From NCBI GenBank assembly GCA_943788825.1, contig CALSRT010000002.1, positions 868,001 through 932,000 of the forward strand: DNA of 64,000 nt, given 5' to 3'. The stretch comes from UBA4582 sp002389265. GTDB taxonomy: Bacteria; Pseudomonadota; Gammaproteobacteria; Pseudomonadales; Azotimanducaceae. This document shows, piece after piece, positions 51,685 to 60,343 of this stretch. The stretch's first letter is position 1, and each line of letters opens with the position of its first letter. The notes below the pieces were generated by a model that worked only from the letters and a program-made list of their open reading frames with translations, was not told where the DNA came from and did no database searches. Position numbers and translations under genes: made by a program.

Positions 51685-53274
51685 TTAGACCAGTTGCTTG
51701 CGCTCATTTGATGGTCGAATCATTAAAGATTCTCGGTATTTGGCAATTGTCCTGCGAGCAACCATGATGTCCTGATCGGCGAGCAAGCTCACTATTTTGC
51801 TGTCGCTCAGGGGTTTTTTAGGATTTTCGGCAGCGACCAACTGTTTGATCAGGGCACGAATAGCTGTCGAGGAAACTTCGCCCCCTGCCTGAGTATTAAC
51901 ATGACTGGAGAAGAAGTACTTGAGCTCGAAGACCCCTGCGGGCGTCAGCATGTATTTCTGGGTTGTCACTCGGGAGATCGTCGATTCGTGCAGGTCAACG
52001 GCGCTGGCGATTTCGTGCAATACCAAAGGCTTCATGGCTTGCTCTCCATATTCGAGAAAACCTCGTTGATACTCGACGATCTTGGTCGATACCTTTAAAA
52101 GCGTGTCGTTGCGCTGCTGCAGGCTCTTAATGAACCATCTGGCCTCTTGTAGGTTGTTCTTGAGGTAGGTGTTGTCGCTACTATTGTCGGCACGTTTTAT
52201 CATAGAAGCATACTCTTGGTTGACGCGAATCCGGGGTGCAGATTTAGGATTCAATTCAACCGTCCAGCGGCCCTTTTTCTTGCTGACCAAAACATCAGGT
52301 TCTATGTACTCTGTGGTGCTAGGGGCGATATCGGCGCCGGGTCTAGGGTCCAGCGTCTGGATGAGAGCAATGACCTGACGTAATTCATCTTCTTTGAGTT
52401 TGGTTTTTCTGATCAATAGTGCGTAGTCGCGATTGGCGAGGGACGTGATGTAATCGCTGACGACGGTGATGGCTTCATTTCGCCACAGGGTCTGCTCAGG
52501 CAACGCCTTGAGTTGAATGATCAGACACTCGCGCAGATCCCGTGCTGCGACACCCACCGGATCTAGGTGTTGAATTAAATGCAGAACAGCGAGCACCTCG
52601 TCCATTTCGCATTCGTACTCTGGCGGGATGCTGAGCAATATATCTTCGAGGCTGACCGTTAGGACTCCCTGACTGTCTAGACCGTCGATGATAGTCATGG
52701 CGATCAGTTCGTCAGTCTCAGAGAGTCGGCGCAAGTTCAGCTGGTCTTCAAGGTGAGTCTGAAGGGATGTAGAGACGACGTTGCGCGTGTCAATATAGTC
52801 CTCGTCGTTGTCGCCGCCAGCGCCAGATTGGCTGCTCATTGGCGTCGCTTCATCCCAGACATCTTCCCAGACGCTATCAATGGGTAGTTCGTCCGAGATG
52901 GTTTCTGAGGCGAGTTGCTCGCCAGTATCCAGTTGATAATCGCCATCGAGTTCCGCGTCATAGAGTTCGACTATCTCGATCTCAGCATCGTTCTCACTGC
53001 CACCATCATCACTGTCAGGTGCTAGGCCGTTATCGTCACTCTGCATGGCATCACTGGCATCATAGTCGTCCAATGTTTTCTCATCGGTTTTCTCGTCGGC
53101 CGTATCTTCTTCGCCGCTCAACTCCTCAAGCATCAGGTTGGAGTCTAGAGCGTCCTGAATTTCCTGCTGCAGGTCCAGGGTGGAGAGCTGTAACAGTTTG
53201 ATCGCCTGCTGCAATTGCGGCGTCATGCGCAGTTGTTGGCCAAGCCGGAGAGTGAGTGATGGTTTCATTGCCAT
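51685..53274 (-). CDS. rpoN: RNA polymerase sigma-54 factor
   Basis: Sigma-54 (529 residues) directs transcription from -24/-12 promoters with AAA+ activators. Region I is Gln/Leu-rich (LRLGQQLRMTPQLQQAIKLLQ). The core-binding and HTH domains follow, and the RpoN box ARRTIAKYRE lies near the C-terminus. The linker region II is unusually long and acidic (about residues 55-165, with many Asp/Glu and repeated DD and EE pairs). That linker is variable in the family. The gene follows lptB and precedes hpf, as in most gammaproteobacteria. Confidence 0.97.
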   Translation of the reverse strand: MAMKPSLTLRLGQQLRMTPQLQQAIKLLQLSTLDLQQEIQDALDSNLMLEELSGEEDTADEKTDEKTLDDYDASDAMQSDDNGLAPDSDDGGSENDAEIEIVELYDAELDGDYQLDTGEQLASETISDELPIDSVWEDVWDEATPMSSQSGAGGDNDEDYIDTRNVVSTSLQTHLEDQLNLRRLSETDELIAMTIIDGLDSQGVLTVSLEDILLSIPPEYECEMDEVLAVLHLIQHLDPVGVAARDLRECLIIQLKALPEQTLWRNEAITVVSDYITSLANRDYALLIRKTKLKEDELRQVIALIQTLDPRPGADIAPSTTEYIEPDVLVSKKKGRWTVELNPKSAPRIRVNQEYASMIKRADNSSDNTYLKNNLQEARWFIKSLQQRNDTLLKVSTKIVEYQRGFLEYGEQAMKPLVLHEIASAVDLHESTISRVTTQKYMLTPAGVFELKYFFSSHVNTQAGGEVSSTAIRALIKQLVAAENPKKPLSDSKIVSLLADQDIMVARRTIAKYRESLMIRPSNERKQLV

Positions 53275-53366
53275 AGGGTGATATTACTCATGCTCTCGAA
53301 CGAAGTGAATCTTGTTAATTCGCTGATTATGTGATCGAAAATTTGGCCTGCGAAACCGTTTAGGCC

Positions 53367-54098
53367 CTACATGCGGAAATCATTGCCGAGATAGACTTGC
53401 CGCACCTGTTCGTCCTCGAGAATTGTCTGGGTCGGTCCTTCAGCAATGATGCGACCTTGATTGACGATATAGGCTTTTTCGCAAATATCCAGGGTCTCTC
53501 TGACGTTATGGTCGGTGATGAGTACGCCGATACCCCGGGCTGACAATTGCTGGATGATGCCTTTGATATCCTTGACAGAAATCGGGTCAACTCCCGCGAA
53601 AGGCTCGTCAAGAAGTATAAACGCAGGTTCTGTGGTCAGCGCTCGCGCGATCTCGACCCGGCGTCGTTCGCCACCGGACAAGGACATGCCGAGGCTGTCG
53701 CGAATATGGTTGATGTGGAACTCGGCGAGCAATGACTCGAGGCGTTCGGTCCGCTGGTGGTGGTCGAGGTCCTTGCGAATCTCCAGAATCGCCAAAATAT
53801 TCTCAGCGACGGTCAGCTTGCGAAAAACGGAGGCTTCTTGCGGCAGATAGCCAAGGCCTGTTCTAGCGCGTTCGTGCATGGGCATGGAGGTCATGTCGAT
53901 GTCATCAAACTGAATTTTTCCAGCCTCGCCACTGATGGAGCCGACGATCATATAGAAACAGGTGGTTTTGCCTGCCCCGTTGGGGCCCAATAAACCCACG
54001 ACCTGGCCACTTTTAACCGAAAGCGAGACATCGATTACCGCTGCTTTACCGCGGAAGCTTTTGGCAAGATTAGTGGCTTGAAGAACATGCATAGGCAA
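53367..54098 (-). CDS. lptB: LPS export ABC transporter ATPase LptB
   Basis: LptB (243 residues) powers LPS extraction by LptFG. Walker A is GPNGAGKTT, the signature SLSGGERRRVE and Walker B FILLDEPFAGVDP, then the H-loop ITDHNVRETL. The length and the C-terminal VRQVYLGNDFRM are characteristic. The upstream lptA stop lies four bases away. LptF and LptG are encoded outside this window. Confidence 0.97.
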   Translation of the reverse strand: MPMHVLQATNLAKSFRGKAAVIDVSLSVKSGQVVGLLGPNGAGKTTCFYMIVGSISGEAGKIQFDDIDMTSMPMHERARTGLGYLPQEASVFRKLTVAENILAILEIRKDLDHHQRTERLESLLAEFHINHIRDSLGMSLSGGERRRVEIARALTTEPAFILLDEPFAGVDPISVKDIKGIIQQLSARGIGVLITDHNVRETLDICEKAYIVNQGRIIAEGPTQTILEDEQVRQVYLGNDFRM

Positions 54099-54101
54099 GG
54101 T

Positions 54102-54602
54102 TTACGGTTGCTGTGGGCTAATGGTCATCTTAATGCGGTCGCCTTCACCGCGACCACTCTTTATTTCAACAATGCCGCGGTCGACATCGTAGAGTAGTAA
54201 ATCACCGGAAAAGCTGCCCTGTACTTGCTCGAGTTTCGCCTGACCGCTGAGGTGCAAGTTTGCCTCTGAGGCTAGATAGGTAATTAACTTAGCCTCAGCG
54301 ACGACGGGTTTCGTCGCATTGTCAGGCAGGTGCTCGTAGCGCGCTAATTTCTGTGAATTGGGGCCTGTGCGGGCGATAATTTTTACCAACTGCTTGTTGG
54401 CAATGACGACCTCCACCTCATCGGCGGCGATATGCATGCTGCCTTGGTCGATAGCGACGTTGCCCGAATAGGTGGAAATACCCGCTGCCTCGTTGACCAT
54501 GCCCGCGTCCGCGCTGATTTGAATCGGCTGCTCGCTGTCAGAATTTAACGCCAGCGCGTGCCAGCTGCAAAGGGTCAGTAGAAGTAGGTTCAGGTTTTTC
54601 AC
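54102..54602 (-). CDS. lptA: LPS transport periplasmic protein LptA
   Basis: LptA (166 residues) forms the periplasmic beta-jellyroll bridge for LPS. A signal peptide (about 1-18, LLLLTLCSWHALA) precedes the OstA-like fold: PIQISADAGMVNEAAGISTYSGNVAIDQGSMHI is recognisable in parts (SGNVAIDQG), then IARTGPNSQKLARYEH and SGDLLLYDVDRGIVEIKSG. It lies between lptC and lptB, coupled to lptB, and separated from lptC by 128 bases. Confidence 0.93.
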   Translation of the reverse strand: MKNLNLLLLTLCSWHALALNSDSEQPIQISADAGMVNEAAGISTYSGNVAIDQGSMHIAADEVEVVIANKQLVKIIARTGPNSQKLARYEHLPDNATKPVVAEAKLITYLASEANLHLSGQAKLEQVQGSFSGDLLLYDVDRGIVEIKSGRGEGDRIKMTISPQQP

Positions 54603-54730
54603 GAGTGTATTCTAACCCAGTCGGGGACGCTCAGTCTCTAGAGATTGTGCTCATCAGAAATCAATATAGCGTCGATTCATCCGGAAGGGTGTTCGGGGTA
54701 GCGCCATGAGCCAAATAGGTTATTTAATCG

Positions 54731-55327
54731 TCAGGGTGCTTTGGCCGGCAACAAGGTGGTGACTACCTTGTTGGCCTCGTCGGAGACGAACACAAAACGG
54801 CCTTCATTCAGATAGGCCTGCATGCCCGCTGCGCTAGTGCGGCCGCCGACCCCGTCAATAGTGACCATTTGGTCGGTTTTGGCAAAATCCTGACCTGGGT
54901 AGACGGTCAAGCTTGCGGTCTTGATTTTAATGAATTCACCTCGAAGATCTGCTTTTTCTGCGGAGACATTGTCCCAGAGTTCAAGGCTTTCATCTCGAAG
55001 CTGAGATTCTGGCAACAGGCGGCCATTATCTGCCGTAATCTTCCAGGGGTTCGTCGCATTGTGCGCAAATAATTTGACTTCAGGCGAGATGAGCGCGGTC
55101 ATGTCCGTCAGAGGAAAGTGGGTCAGGCGACTGGCTATGATTTCATGCTGCCGGCCACCATTGGTCGCGAACTGGGTGATTTTGGCATTCAGCATGTAAA
55201 GGTCTGGATCATTTCGTCCGATACTGAGCCCATTGTCTGCAGGTTCTTGCTGGTCGATGAGCCAGTTAATGGTGGCCGCGAACAGGATGATGAGTGAAAT
55301 TAGCAGGATATTTCGAGTTGTGTACAT
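54731..55327 (-). CDS. lptC: LPS export protein LptC
   Basis: LptC (198 residues) is a bitopic inner-membrane protein that passes LPS from LptB2FG to LptA. The N-terminal helix (about 7-26, ILLISLIILFAATINWLI) is followed by the OstA-like periplasmic domain: DLYMLNAKITQFATNGGRQHE, ITADNGRLL and FAKTDQMVTIDG. It is the first Lpt gene of this minus-strand cluster. In many relatives kdsC and kdsD precede it; here the divergent mla operon begins after a 373-base spacer instead. Confidence 0.92.
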   Translation of the reverse strand: MYTTRNILLISLIILFAATINWLIDQQEPADNGLSIGRNDPDLYMLNAKITQFATNGGRQHEIIASRLTHFPLTDMTALISPEVKLFAHNATNPWKITADNGRLLPESQLRDESLELWDNVSAEKADLRGEFIKIKTASLTVYPGQDFAKTDQMVTIDGVGGRTSAAGMQAYLNEGRFVFVSDEANKVVTTLLPAKAP

Positions 55328-55700
55328 AACGAGTGGCTTAGGTGAGCGGATTGGGTGAGTGGCTGACGGTTAACGGGTGACTAACGATGCTACTATCAGG
55401 CCTGAATCGATACATATCGCGTCACACAGTCATTTTGAGTGTATCAGCAGTCAGACTGCAATAAGCGCCGGGGATCAAAACGGTAAATTTTTGATTCGAG
55501 TGCGCAATATAATGCCAGGCGAACTGTAGATGCTGCTTGAGCCAGTATCAAGGCAATCTTTTCGTCAGTATGATGCGCAAAAATCAAAATCCGAGAACTA
55601 AGAGTTATGTCGCCAACCAAATCATTGTTAATATGAAGTCCCGTTGGTGAGCCGCTCCGGCGCGAAAGACATCCAAACCCATGTAGATGATTTCCGAAGA
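55328..55700. other. Divergent spacer between lptC and mlaF
   Basis: These 373 bases carry the promoters of the lpt/rpoN cluster (minus) and the mla/murA cluster (plus). A perfect TATAAT lies at 55508-55513 in the plus direction, but no good -35 element is found 16-18 bases upstream. The kdsD-kdsC genes often found here are absent, and I see no small gene or RNA. Confidence 0.45.
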
Positions 55701-56546
55701 ATGAACAATCAAGTCAATAATCTCAGCGAAGACCACATCACGATTAGTGAGGTGGTTTTTAGTCGTGGGCGCCGCAGAATTTTTAATGGAATTTCTCTGA
55801 AAGTGCCACGGGGTAAAATCGTTGGCATTATGGGGCCCAGCGGCACCGGCAAGACGACGCTGCTGCGCCTTATTGGTGGTCAGTTGCGGCCGGAGCGAGG
55901 CATCGTCGAGGTTGATGGTCGGCGGATCCCGCAATTGTCGCGCAAAGAATTATTCGACGTGCGTAAGTCGATGGGCATGTTGTTCCAAAGTGGTGCGCTG
56001 TTCACTGACTTATCGGTGTTTGAAAACGTGGCCTTCCCATTGCGGATTCATACTGACCTGCCCGATGATATGATTCGCGATCTGGTGCTGATTAAACTTC
56101 AGTCCGTTGGTCTGCGTGGCGCGAGTGAGCTATTTCCGAGCGAGTTGTCCGGTGGCATGAATCGACGGGTGGCGTTAGCGCGAGCAATAGCGCTTGATCC
56201 GCGGTTGATCATGTACGATGAACCCTTTGCCGGTCTGGATCCCATTGCCCTCGGTGTGGTTGTTCAGCTGATCAAAACCCTGAACCATGTTTTTGGCATG
56301 ACCAGTATTATCGTGTCTCATGATATTCATGAAACAGCGAGTATCGCAGATCTCATTTATGTCATTTCAGACGGTAAGGTGATCGGTTCTGGCGCGCCTG
56401 AGGAGCTTTTCAAGCAAGATACACCGCGCGTTCAGCAATTCATCAAAGGGCTGCCGGATGGTCCGGTACCTTTCCATTACCCGGCCACAGATTTTCGTGA
56501 TCAGCTTCTGAATCACGATACCCCCAATCACTCGGCATTCAGGTAA
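55701..56546 (+). CDS. mlaF: Phospholipid-transport ABC ATPase MlaF
   Basis: MlaF is the ATPase of the MlaFEDB complex, which moves phospholipid between the outer and inner membranes and keeps the outer leaflet asymmetric. Walker A GPSGTGKTT, Q-loop MLFQSGALFTDL, signature ELSGGMNRRVALARAI and Walker B IMYDEPFAGLDP are complete. I take ATG 55701 (281 residues) because a start at 55644 adds 19 residues without homology; neither has a strong ribosome site. A 25-residue C-terminal tail after the usual end is family-variable. Confidence 0.95.
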   Translation: MNNQVNNLSEDHITISEVVFSRGRRRIFNGISLKVPRGKIVGIMGPSGTGKTTLLRLIGGQLRPERGIVEVDGRRIPQLSRKELFDVRKSMGMLFQSGALFTDLSVFENVAFPLRIHTDLPDDMIRDLVLIKLQSVGLRGASELFPSELSGGMNRRVALARAIALDPRLIMYDEPFAGLDPIALGVVVQLIKTLNHVFGMTSIIVSHDIHETASIADLIYVISDGKVIGSGAPEELFKQDTPRVQQFIKGLPDGPVPFHYPATDFRDQLLNHDTPNHSAFR

Positions 56547-56549
56547 ACC

Positions 56550-57326
56550 ATGCTCGCGAGTATCCGTCAACTTGGGCAATACGGCATCGATCTGATCTCA
56601 GCATTGGGTCGGGCAGGCAATATCTGGTGGCAGGCTATCTGGCGGCGCCCGCGTCTCGCTAATGCGCACCTCGTGTTTCGCCAAATCTACCAGCTTGGCG
56701 TGCTGTCAGTGGTTATAACAGTATTGTCTGGGTTCTCCATCGGTGCGGTGCTTGCATTGCAAGGTTATAACCAGCTGGTCAAATACGGCTCAGAGAGCGC
56801 CCTTGGACTAGGAGTGGCACTGGTGCTGGTGATGGAGATTGGTCCGGTGGTCTCTGGTTTGTTGTTCGCAGGGCGAGCGGGTTCTGCGGTGACCGCGGAA
56901 ATAGGTTTGATGAAAGCCACCGAACAGCTCAGTAGCATGGAAATGATCGGTGTCGATCCATTGCAACGGATTGTCGCTCCGCGACTCTGGGCCGGATTTA
57001 TTTCCATGCCGATCTTGGCGCTGATGTTCAGTGTTGTGGGTATTTGGGGCTCATCCGTGATTGGTGTGGATTGGCTGGGGGTTTACGAGGGGGCTTTTTG
57101 GTCGGCTATGCAGGACGGCGTGGATTTCAAGAGTCACGTACTCAAAGGGATTATCAAATCCGTCGTGTTTGGCTTGATTGTCACCTGGATCGCTGTCTAC
57201 CAGGGTTATGAGGTGGAGCCCACCTCTGAGGGAATTTCGAGGGCAACCACGCGAACAGTTGTGCATTCATCGGTTGCGGTGTTGGTGTTGGACTTTTTCC
57301 TGACGTTGGTCATGTTCAATTTTTAA
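56550..57326 (+). CDS. mlaE: Phospholipid-transport permease MlaE
   Basis: MlaE (258 residues) is the dimeric inner-membrane permease of the Mla system. The family core is recognisable: VLSGFSIGAVLALQGYNQL, then MEIGPVVSGLLFAGRAGSA and EIGLMKATEQLSSMEMIGVDP (coupling helix), followed by further membrane segments near 150-175, 195-215 and 235-255. It begins three bases after mlaF and has the canonical length. Confidence 0.96.
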   Translation: MLASIRQLGQYGIDLISALGRAGNIWWQAIWRRPRLANAHLVFRQIYQLGVLSVVITVLSGFSIGAVLALQGYNQLVKYGSESALGLGVALVLVMEIGPVVSGLLFAGRAGSAVTAEIGLMKATEQLSSMEMIGVDPLQRIVAPRLWAGFISMPILALMFSVVGIWGSSVIGVDWLGVYEGAFWSAMQDGVDFKSHVLKGIIKSVVFGLIVTWIAVYQGYEVEPTSEGISRATTRTVVHSSVAVLVLDFFLTLVMFNF

Positions 57327-57350
57327 ACAAATATTTCAAGGGTTAGTGGC

Positions 57351-57803
57351 ATGCAGATGAGAACAATAGAAATAGTGGTTGGCGCCTTCATGCTGGCTGG
57401 TCTGATTTCTTTAGCTGTATTGGCGATTCGAGTCAGCGGTTTTAATGTGGGTGCGGAGGCAAATACTTATAGCGTGTTTGCAAAATTTGAAAACGTGGGT
57501 GGCCTTGTGGTTCGCGCCAAAGTCAGCATCGCTGGCGTTATCGTCGGTCAAGTTGCTGAAATCAGCCTTGACCAAGAGAGCTTCTCAGCCCTTGTTCGAA
57601 TGGAGATCGATTCAGATGTGGCGGAACTCAGCATCGACTCTACAGCAGCAATATTGACTGAGGGCCTGCTGGGCGGCAAATTTATCGGGCTGACCATTGG
57701 TGCTGATGAGGCGTACCTGAAGGAGGGTTCCTATATCTCCGATACGCAATCATCCATTGTCCTTGAAGATATGATTGGCAAGTTTTTAATGAAGCAGTTT
57801 TAA
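57351..57803 (+). CDS. mlaD: Phospholipid-transport MCE protein MlaD
   Basis: MlaD (150 residues) forms a hexameric MCE ring on MlaE. An N-terminal membrane helix (about 5-28, IEIVVGAFMLAGLISLAVLAI) is followed by the MCE domain: SVFAKFENVGGLVVRAKVSI is the family start, then GVIVGQVAEISLD and TAAILTEGLLGGKFIGLTIG. The C-terminus ends soon after the MCE domain (IGKFLMKQF), as in Pseudomonas-type MlaD. Confidence 0.95.
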   Translation: MQMRTIEIVVGAFMLAGLISLAVLAIRVSGFNVGAEANTYSVFAKFENVGGLVVRAKVSIAGVIVGQVAEISLDQESFSALVRMEIDSDVAELSIDSTAAILTEGLLGGKFIGLTIGADEAYLKEGSYISDTQSSIVLEDMIGKFLMKQF

Positions 57804-57814
57804 GGGTCCTCGAC

Positions 57815-58420
57815 ATGAAAAATATAGCTAGGCTGGGTTTGCTTTGTTGTTTGCTGTTCGTGGGTGCTGGTGCTTTGGCCAACGTTACCAGCGCACAGCA
57901 GGCAGTTCAGGAAGCGACTGACAAATTGTTGGCGAGGCTCGTCGAGATTCAGCCCTTGTATGCGGATGATCCAGAGCAGTTCTTCGCTGAAGTGGATGTG
58001 ACGCTCGGGCCCTTTATTGATTTTAGCGGTTTCTCAAAAGGTGTTATGGCGAAATACTATCGGCGCGCCACGGAAGCGCAAAAATCTCGTTTCGAAGCAG
58101 TCTTTCGCCATGGTTTGGTGCGCACCTATGCCAAGGCATTAGTGGAATTTGATAATCAAAGGGTTGAGTTTGTAGATAGCACCACCGCGGAAAGTGAGCC
58201 GGACCGGGCCTCCATTGACCTGCAGATTTATGGTCAAGATGGGACGATTTACGCGGTTAATTACAATCTGGTATTGCTTGACAGTGATTGGAAGCTGCGA
58301 AACGTGACGATCGAGGGGATTAACATCGGGCTGCAGTTCCGCTCACAGTTTGCGTCCTATATGGATAAGTTCCGCAACGATATTGATGAAGTCATCAATA
58401 ATTGGTCCGTTGATGTCTGA
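57815..58420 (+). CDS. mlaC: Periplasmic phospholipid-binding protein MlaC
   Basis: MlaC (201 residues) shuttles phospholipid between MlaA at the outer membrane and MlaD. The signal peptide (about 1-22, LGLLCCLLFVGAGALA) precedes the Ttg2D fold: FIDFSGFSKGVMAKYYRRAT, then FRHGLVRTYAKALVEF and VNYNLVLLDSDWKLRNVTIEG. The length is typical. The stop overlaps the start of mlaB by eight bases. MlaA is not encoded in this window. Confidence 0.94.
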   Translation: MKNIARLGLLCCLLFVGAGALANVTSAQQAVQEATDKLLARLVEIQPLYADDPEQFFAEVDVTLGPFIDFSGFSKGVMAKYYRRATEAQKSRFEAVFRHGLVRTYAKALVEFDNQRVEFVDSTTAESEPDRASIDLQIYGQDGTIYAVNYNLVLLDSDWKLRNVTIEGINIGLQFRSQFASYMDKFRNDIDEVINNWSVDV

Positions 58421-58724
58421 GTTGGGTTTACTGCATGTTAGCGACGATAAGCACCTGATGGTTGATAGTGACCTGAATGTTAATACAGTTGCGCGGCTCA
58501 AAGACGAGGGGATCGCCCTGATCGACACGCTGCAAAGTCCGGTGGTTGTGGATTTGGCGGGTGCTCGAGTGCAAGGTTCGGCAGCGGTCGCATTGTTGAT
58601 CGCGTGGCAGCGTCATTGTGTCCAGCGGCATCGGGACTTGCAGTTCATTAATGCCTCGAGCCACCTGTTAGAAATTGCGAAAGTCTGTGATGTTGAAGAT
58701 ATTTTGGCATTTACCGATGCTTGA
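58413..58724 (+). CDS. mlaB: STAS-domain protein MlaB
   Basis: MlaB (103 residues) is the small cytoplasmic STAS subunit that binds MlaF and controls its assembly and activity. The STAS pattern is VVVDLAGARVQGSAAVALLIAWQ, followed by LQFINASSHLLEIAKVCDVEDIL. Where E. coli has a Thr in the functional loop, this sequence has Ser within QGSAAV. I place the start at ATG 58413 inside the end of mlaC; an earlier in-frame start at 58350 is a read-through of mlaC coding sequence. Confidence 0.9.
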   Translation: MSELGLLHVSDDKHLMVDSDLNVNTVARLKDEGIALIDTLQSPVVVDLAGARVQGSAAVALLIAWQRHCVQRHRDLQFINASSHLLEIAKVCDVEDILAFTDA

Positions 58725-58815
58725 ATGCGGCCCCGCGAAGCAAGGGGGCGACCGCTGCGGCGTTTTCAAGACTGCCGTGCTATTATCGTCGCGCGATTCA
58801 ATGAGATGAAATTAG

Positions 58816-59055
58816 ATGAATGAAGCGGAAATTCGTGCGTTGTTAGTTGCTGGATTGAGTGGCTGCGAGATTGAGCTGCAGGCGGAAGGTAATAAAGTGA
58901 GCCTGGTGCTGGTGAGTGAACAATTTTCTGGCCTGAATCGGGTGAAGCGTCAGCAGCTGGTCTATAAGTTACTCGATCAAAAAATTAGTTCCGGGGAGAT
59001 TCATGCTGTCACTATGCGTTGTCTGACGCCGGCAGAACGAAATAACGTAGCATAG
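58816..59055 (+). CDS. ibaG: BolA-family protein IbaG
   Basis: IbaG (79 residues) is a BolA-like protein that pairs with monothiol glutaredoxin in Fe-S cluster handling and acid stress. It shows LVAGLSGCEIELQAEGNKV, then VSEQFSGLNRVKRQQLVYKLL and IHAVTMRCLTPAE. The conserved His of the BolA C-terminal loop is present (HAVTM). It sits immediately before murA, as in E. coli and Pseudomonas. Confidence 0.94.
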   Translation: MNEAEIRALLVAGLSGCEIELQAEGNKVSLVLVSEQFSGLNRVKRQQLVYKLLDQKISSGEIHAVTMRCLTPAERNNVA

Positions 59056-59063
59056 GTGATTGA

Positions 59064-60335
59064 ATGGATAAGTTATTAATTCGTGGCGGCGCTCGTCTTG
59101 AGGGTGAGTTGCGAGCTTCGGGCGCCAAAAATTCCGCAGTGCTGATGCTAGCGTCATCTTTGTTGGCGGATGAGCCTGTCACGATCAGCAATGTCCCGCA
59201 CCTGCGTGATATTACGACGATGATTGAGTTGCTGGTGTCCCTCGGGGTGGAAGTCGTGGTCGATGAGAAAATGAACATCGAGATTCACGCGAATACGATT
59301 AAGCGATTTACTGCCCCTTATGATCTTGTGCGACAAATGCGTGCATCGTTTCTGGTGTTGGGTCCTATGCTGGCCCATTACGGCCGAGCTGAGGTGTCTT
59401 TGCCCGGCGGTTGTGCCATTGGCCCAAGGCCGGTTGATCAGCATTTACGTGGTCTACAGGCGCTGGGCGCCACGATTGAGATGGACGAGGGTTACGTCAA
59501 AGCCTCTGTGGATGGCCGGCTTAAGGGTGCGCGATTTAGGTTCGATTTCAGCACTGTTGGCGGCACCGAGCATATCCTTATGGCGGCGACCTTGGCTGAG
59601 GGTACGACGGTGCTTGAAAATTGCGCTCAAGAGCCGGAAATTATTGATTTGGCCGATTTCTTGAATGCCATGGGTGCGCAGATCACGGGTCAGGGTACAG
59701 AGACCATTACGATTCAGGGTGTCAAGGCGCTGCACGGCTGTCACCACCGAGTGATTGCCGATCGTGTTGAGGCAGCGACCTACTTGATCGCGGCGGCGGC
59801 GACCGGCGGTAAGGTCAAGATGCGAGATGTTATTCCGTCGCACCTGGATGCGGTGCTGAACAAACTGCGTGAGGCAGGTGCAGATATCGAAGTAGGCCCG
59901 GACTGGGTTCTTCTGGACATGAAGGGTCGGCGACCGAAAGCAGTTAGCCTAGTGACGGCACCTTATCCGGCATTCCCAACAGATTTGCAGGCGCAAATAC
60001 TGGCTATGAATTGTATTGCCGATGGCGTTGCGACTGTTAAGGAAACAATCTTTGAAAATCGCTTTATGCACGTCCACGAGATGAATCGTATGGGCGCGAA
60101 TATTCGGCTGGAGGGCAATAACACCATCGCCATCGTGACCGGTGTTGAATCACTAAAAGCCGCGCCAGTCATGGCGAATGACTTGCGGGCCTCGGTTAGC
60201 CTGGTGATCGCCGGCTTGATCGCGGAAGGCGACACGGTGATCGATCGTATTTACCATATCGATCGTGGTTATGAACAAGTCGAAGAAAAGCTGCGCACGT
60301 TGGGCGCTGACATCGAAAGAATTCAGTCTCGTTAG
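59064..60335 (+). CDS. murA: UDP-N-acetylglucosamine 1-carboxyvinyltransferase
   Basis: MurA (423 residues) catalyses the first committed step of peptidoglycan synthesis, transferring enolpyruvyl from PEP to UDP-GlcNAc. The N-terminal GASGAKNS-type motif is seen as ASGAKNSAVLMLASSLL. The active-site Cys117 lies in LPGGCAIGPRPVDQH, so the enzyme should be fosfomycin-sensitive. The C-terminal EENIFENRF-like motif appears as ETIFENRFMHVHEM, and DRIYHIDRGYEQ closes the protein. It follows ibaG by eight bases and precedes hisG. Confidence 0.98.
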   Translation: MDKLLIRGGARLEGELRASGAKNSAVLMLASSLLADEPVTISNVPHLRDITTMIELLVSLGVEVVVDEKMNIEIHANTIKRFTAPYDLVRQMRASFLVLGPMLAHYGRAEVSLPGGCAIGPRPVDQHLRGLQALGATIEMDEGYVKASVDGRLKGARFRFDFSTVGGTEHILMAATLAEGTTVLENCAQEPEIIDLADFLNAMGAQITGQGTETITIQGVKALHGCHHRVIADRVEAATYLIAAAATGGKVKMRDVIPSHLDAVLNKLREAGADIEVGPDWVLLDMKGRRPKAVSLVTAPYPAFPTDLQAQILAMNCIADGVATVKETIFENRFMHVHEMNRMGANIRLEGNNTIAIVTGVESLKAAPVMANDLRASVSLVIAGLIAEGDTVIDRIYHIDRGYEQVEEKLRTLGADIERIQSR

Positions 60336-60343
60336 GGCCGCGT

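Noticed and set aside
51573..51707. 45-residue extension of HPF
   Set aside because: It runs into the end of rpoN; AGGAG precedes the ATG at 51572 and MQITVSGHH is the family start.
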